A DNA stretch of 6,652 nucleotides, taken from assembly GCA_002426025.1 (NCBI GenBank), contig DINP01000006.1, positions 1-6,652 of the forward strand. The letters are read 5' to 3'. Source of the DNA: Bacteroidales bacterium UBA5537. Its GTDB lineage: Bacteria > Bacteroidota > Bacteroidia > Bacteroidales > Lentimicrobiaceae. The notes beneath the pieces were generated by a model that did no database searches, was not told the DNA's origin, and saw only the letters and a program-made list of their open reading frames with translations. The position numbers and the translations under genes are program-made. This document shows, piece by piece, positions 6,283 through 6,652 of the stretch. Each line of letters opens with the position of its first letter. Within the stretch, counting starts at the first letter, position 1.

Positions 6283-6529
6283 ATTCCCCCACCCCCCCCA
6301 ACTCGATGCCCGCGATTGTGGCCCGGCCTGCCTACACATGGTAAGCAGGTACCATGGCAGGCAGCACAACCTGGCACTGTTGAGGGATTATTGCCACATC
6401 ACCCGCGAGGGCGTTTCGCTGCTGGGCATCAGCGATGCGGCTGAAAAAATTGGCTTCCGCATCCTGGGGGTAAAACTTAGCTACGATAAGCCGGCCTCCC
6501 CGCTACTGTCCTACTACATCAGCCACTAA
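6275..6529 (+). CDS. Truncated C39 leader peptidase domain
   Basis: An 84-residue N-terminal piece of a C39 cysteine peptidase, the domain that cuts GG leaders in bacteriocin ABC exporters. Gln9 (oxyanion hole) and Cys15 (nucleophile) stand in QLDARDCGPACLHM; REGVSLLGISDAAEKIGFRILGVKLSYDK (44-72 region) follows the Bacteroidetes exporter pattern closely. After about residue 73 the sequence departs from the expected PLPCI(V/L)HWNQ, and the frame stops right after His84, which falls where I expect the catalytic His; the TAA occupies the place of the conserved Trp and is followed in frame by NQQ. The Asp, the membrane domain and the ATPase are absent, and only 123 bases remain in the window. It is much GC-richer than its flanks. 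It overlaps the previous gene by eight bases. Most likely a decayed or truncated exporter gene; a helper protein is possible but unsupported. Confidence 0.8.
   Translation: MPKFPHPPQLDARDCGPACLHMVSRYHGRQHNLALLRDYCHITREGVSLLGISDAAEKIGFRILGVKLSYDKPASPLLSYYISH
6292..6299 (+). repeat. Eight-C homopolymer in the C39 start region
   Basis: Codons 5-9 of the C39 fragment read CCC CAC CCC CCC CAA, giving five C, an A, then eight C, immediately before the catalytic-site Gln. Any slip in this run would abolish the frame before the active-site Cys. It is the longest G or C run in the window. Confidence 0.9.
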
Positions 6530-6543
6530 AACCAACAACGCTC

Positions 6544-6578
6544 GCAATTTAAACCCATTTTAAATAGCATTGCAATGC
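6544..6578. repeat. Inverted repeats after the C39 fragment
   Basis: ATTTAAA at 6547-6553 pairs perfectly with TTTAAAT at 6559-6565 around a five-base loop, with two more G-C pairs (6544-6545 and 6567-6568) beyond one mismatch. It is followed directly by the perfect 12-base palindrome GCATTGCAATGC (6567-6578). These AT-rich structures follow the truncated C39 frame and may mark a weak transcript end or a junction. No T-run follows. Confidence 0.4.
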
Positions 6579-6617
6579 CCTATAAACAGAAGAATTGAAA
6601 ATTTGCTCCATTAAAAA

Positions 6618-6652
6618 ATGAAACACCAGGCAAAGAATAATTTTGCTTTTTC
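6618..6652 (+). CDS. Possible start of a gene running off the window
   Basis: An ATG at 6618 follows TTAAAAA, an A-rich context like that of the precursor gene, and the frame reads MKHQAKNNFAF to the end of the window without a stop. Only 11 codons are visible, so no family can be named. The same bases contain a weak terminator-like hairpin, and the two readings compete. Confidence 0.15.
   Translation, partial: MKHQAKNNFAF
6629..6651 (+). terminator. Weak terminator-like hairpin at the window end
   Basis: GCAAA (6630-6634) pairs with TTTGC (6642-6646), extendable by G-U pairs on both sides, and is followed by five T (6647-6651). The stem is short and A-T rich, so it would be a weak intrinsic terminator for the operon at best. 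The alternative is that these bases begin another coding region. Confidence 0.25.

Overview
The window looks like part of a Bacteroidetes (Bacteroidota) chromosome carrying a class I lanthipeptide biosynthetic operon on the + strand. Pointers to the phylum are the TAnnTTTG-type -7 promoter element at 238-245, A-rich translation starts instead of strong Shine-Dalgarno sites, a secreted protein with a SusC-style carboxypeptidase-regulatory-like domain, a GG-type precursor leader of the Bacteroidetes kind, and a LanB dehydratase divided into separate glutamylation and elimination proteins, as reported for the pinensin cluster of Chitinophaga.

Layout: 1-237 is a GC-richer stretch with no gene I can support. 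A promoter at 238-245 leads to a 62-residue precursor peptide (309-497) with a GGG leader end and a four-Cys core. A long stem-loop (524-580) separates it from the rest of the operon. Next come a secreted protein with an N-terminal CarboxypepD_reg-like domain and an unrecognised, probably beta-rich remainder (621-1892), a LanC cyclase (1889-3079, 4-nt overlap), and a LanB glutamylation protein (3088-5389). The LanB gene is broken into two reading frames by a six-G run at 4949-4954. A LanB elimination protein of the SpaB_C type (5392-6282) follows, then an 84-residue piece of a C39 leader peptidase (6275-6529) that stops at or near its active-site His. The last 120 bases are AT-rich and contain inverted repeats.

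Working model: the LanB pair dehydrates Ser/Thr in the core by tRNA-dependent glutamylation and elimination, LanC adds the Cys thiols to form (methyl)lanthionine rings, and a C39-type exporter would remove the leader after GG. As read here, two steps look compromised. The glutamylation protein needs a one-base correction to be full length, and no complete C39 peptidase, membrane domain or ATPase domain is in the window. Both problem genes carry homopolymers (G6 and C8), so sequencing error, phase variation and decay all remain possible.

Base composition is uneven. The secreted protein and the first two thirds of lanC are AT-rich, the last third of lanC is much GC-richer, and the C39 fragment is GC-richest. 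This suggests a mosaic assembled by recombination or transfer.
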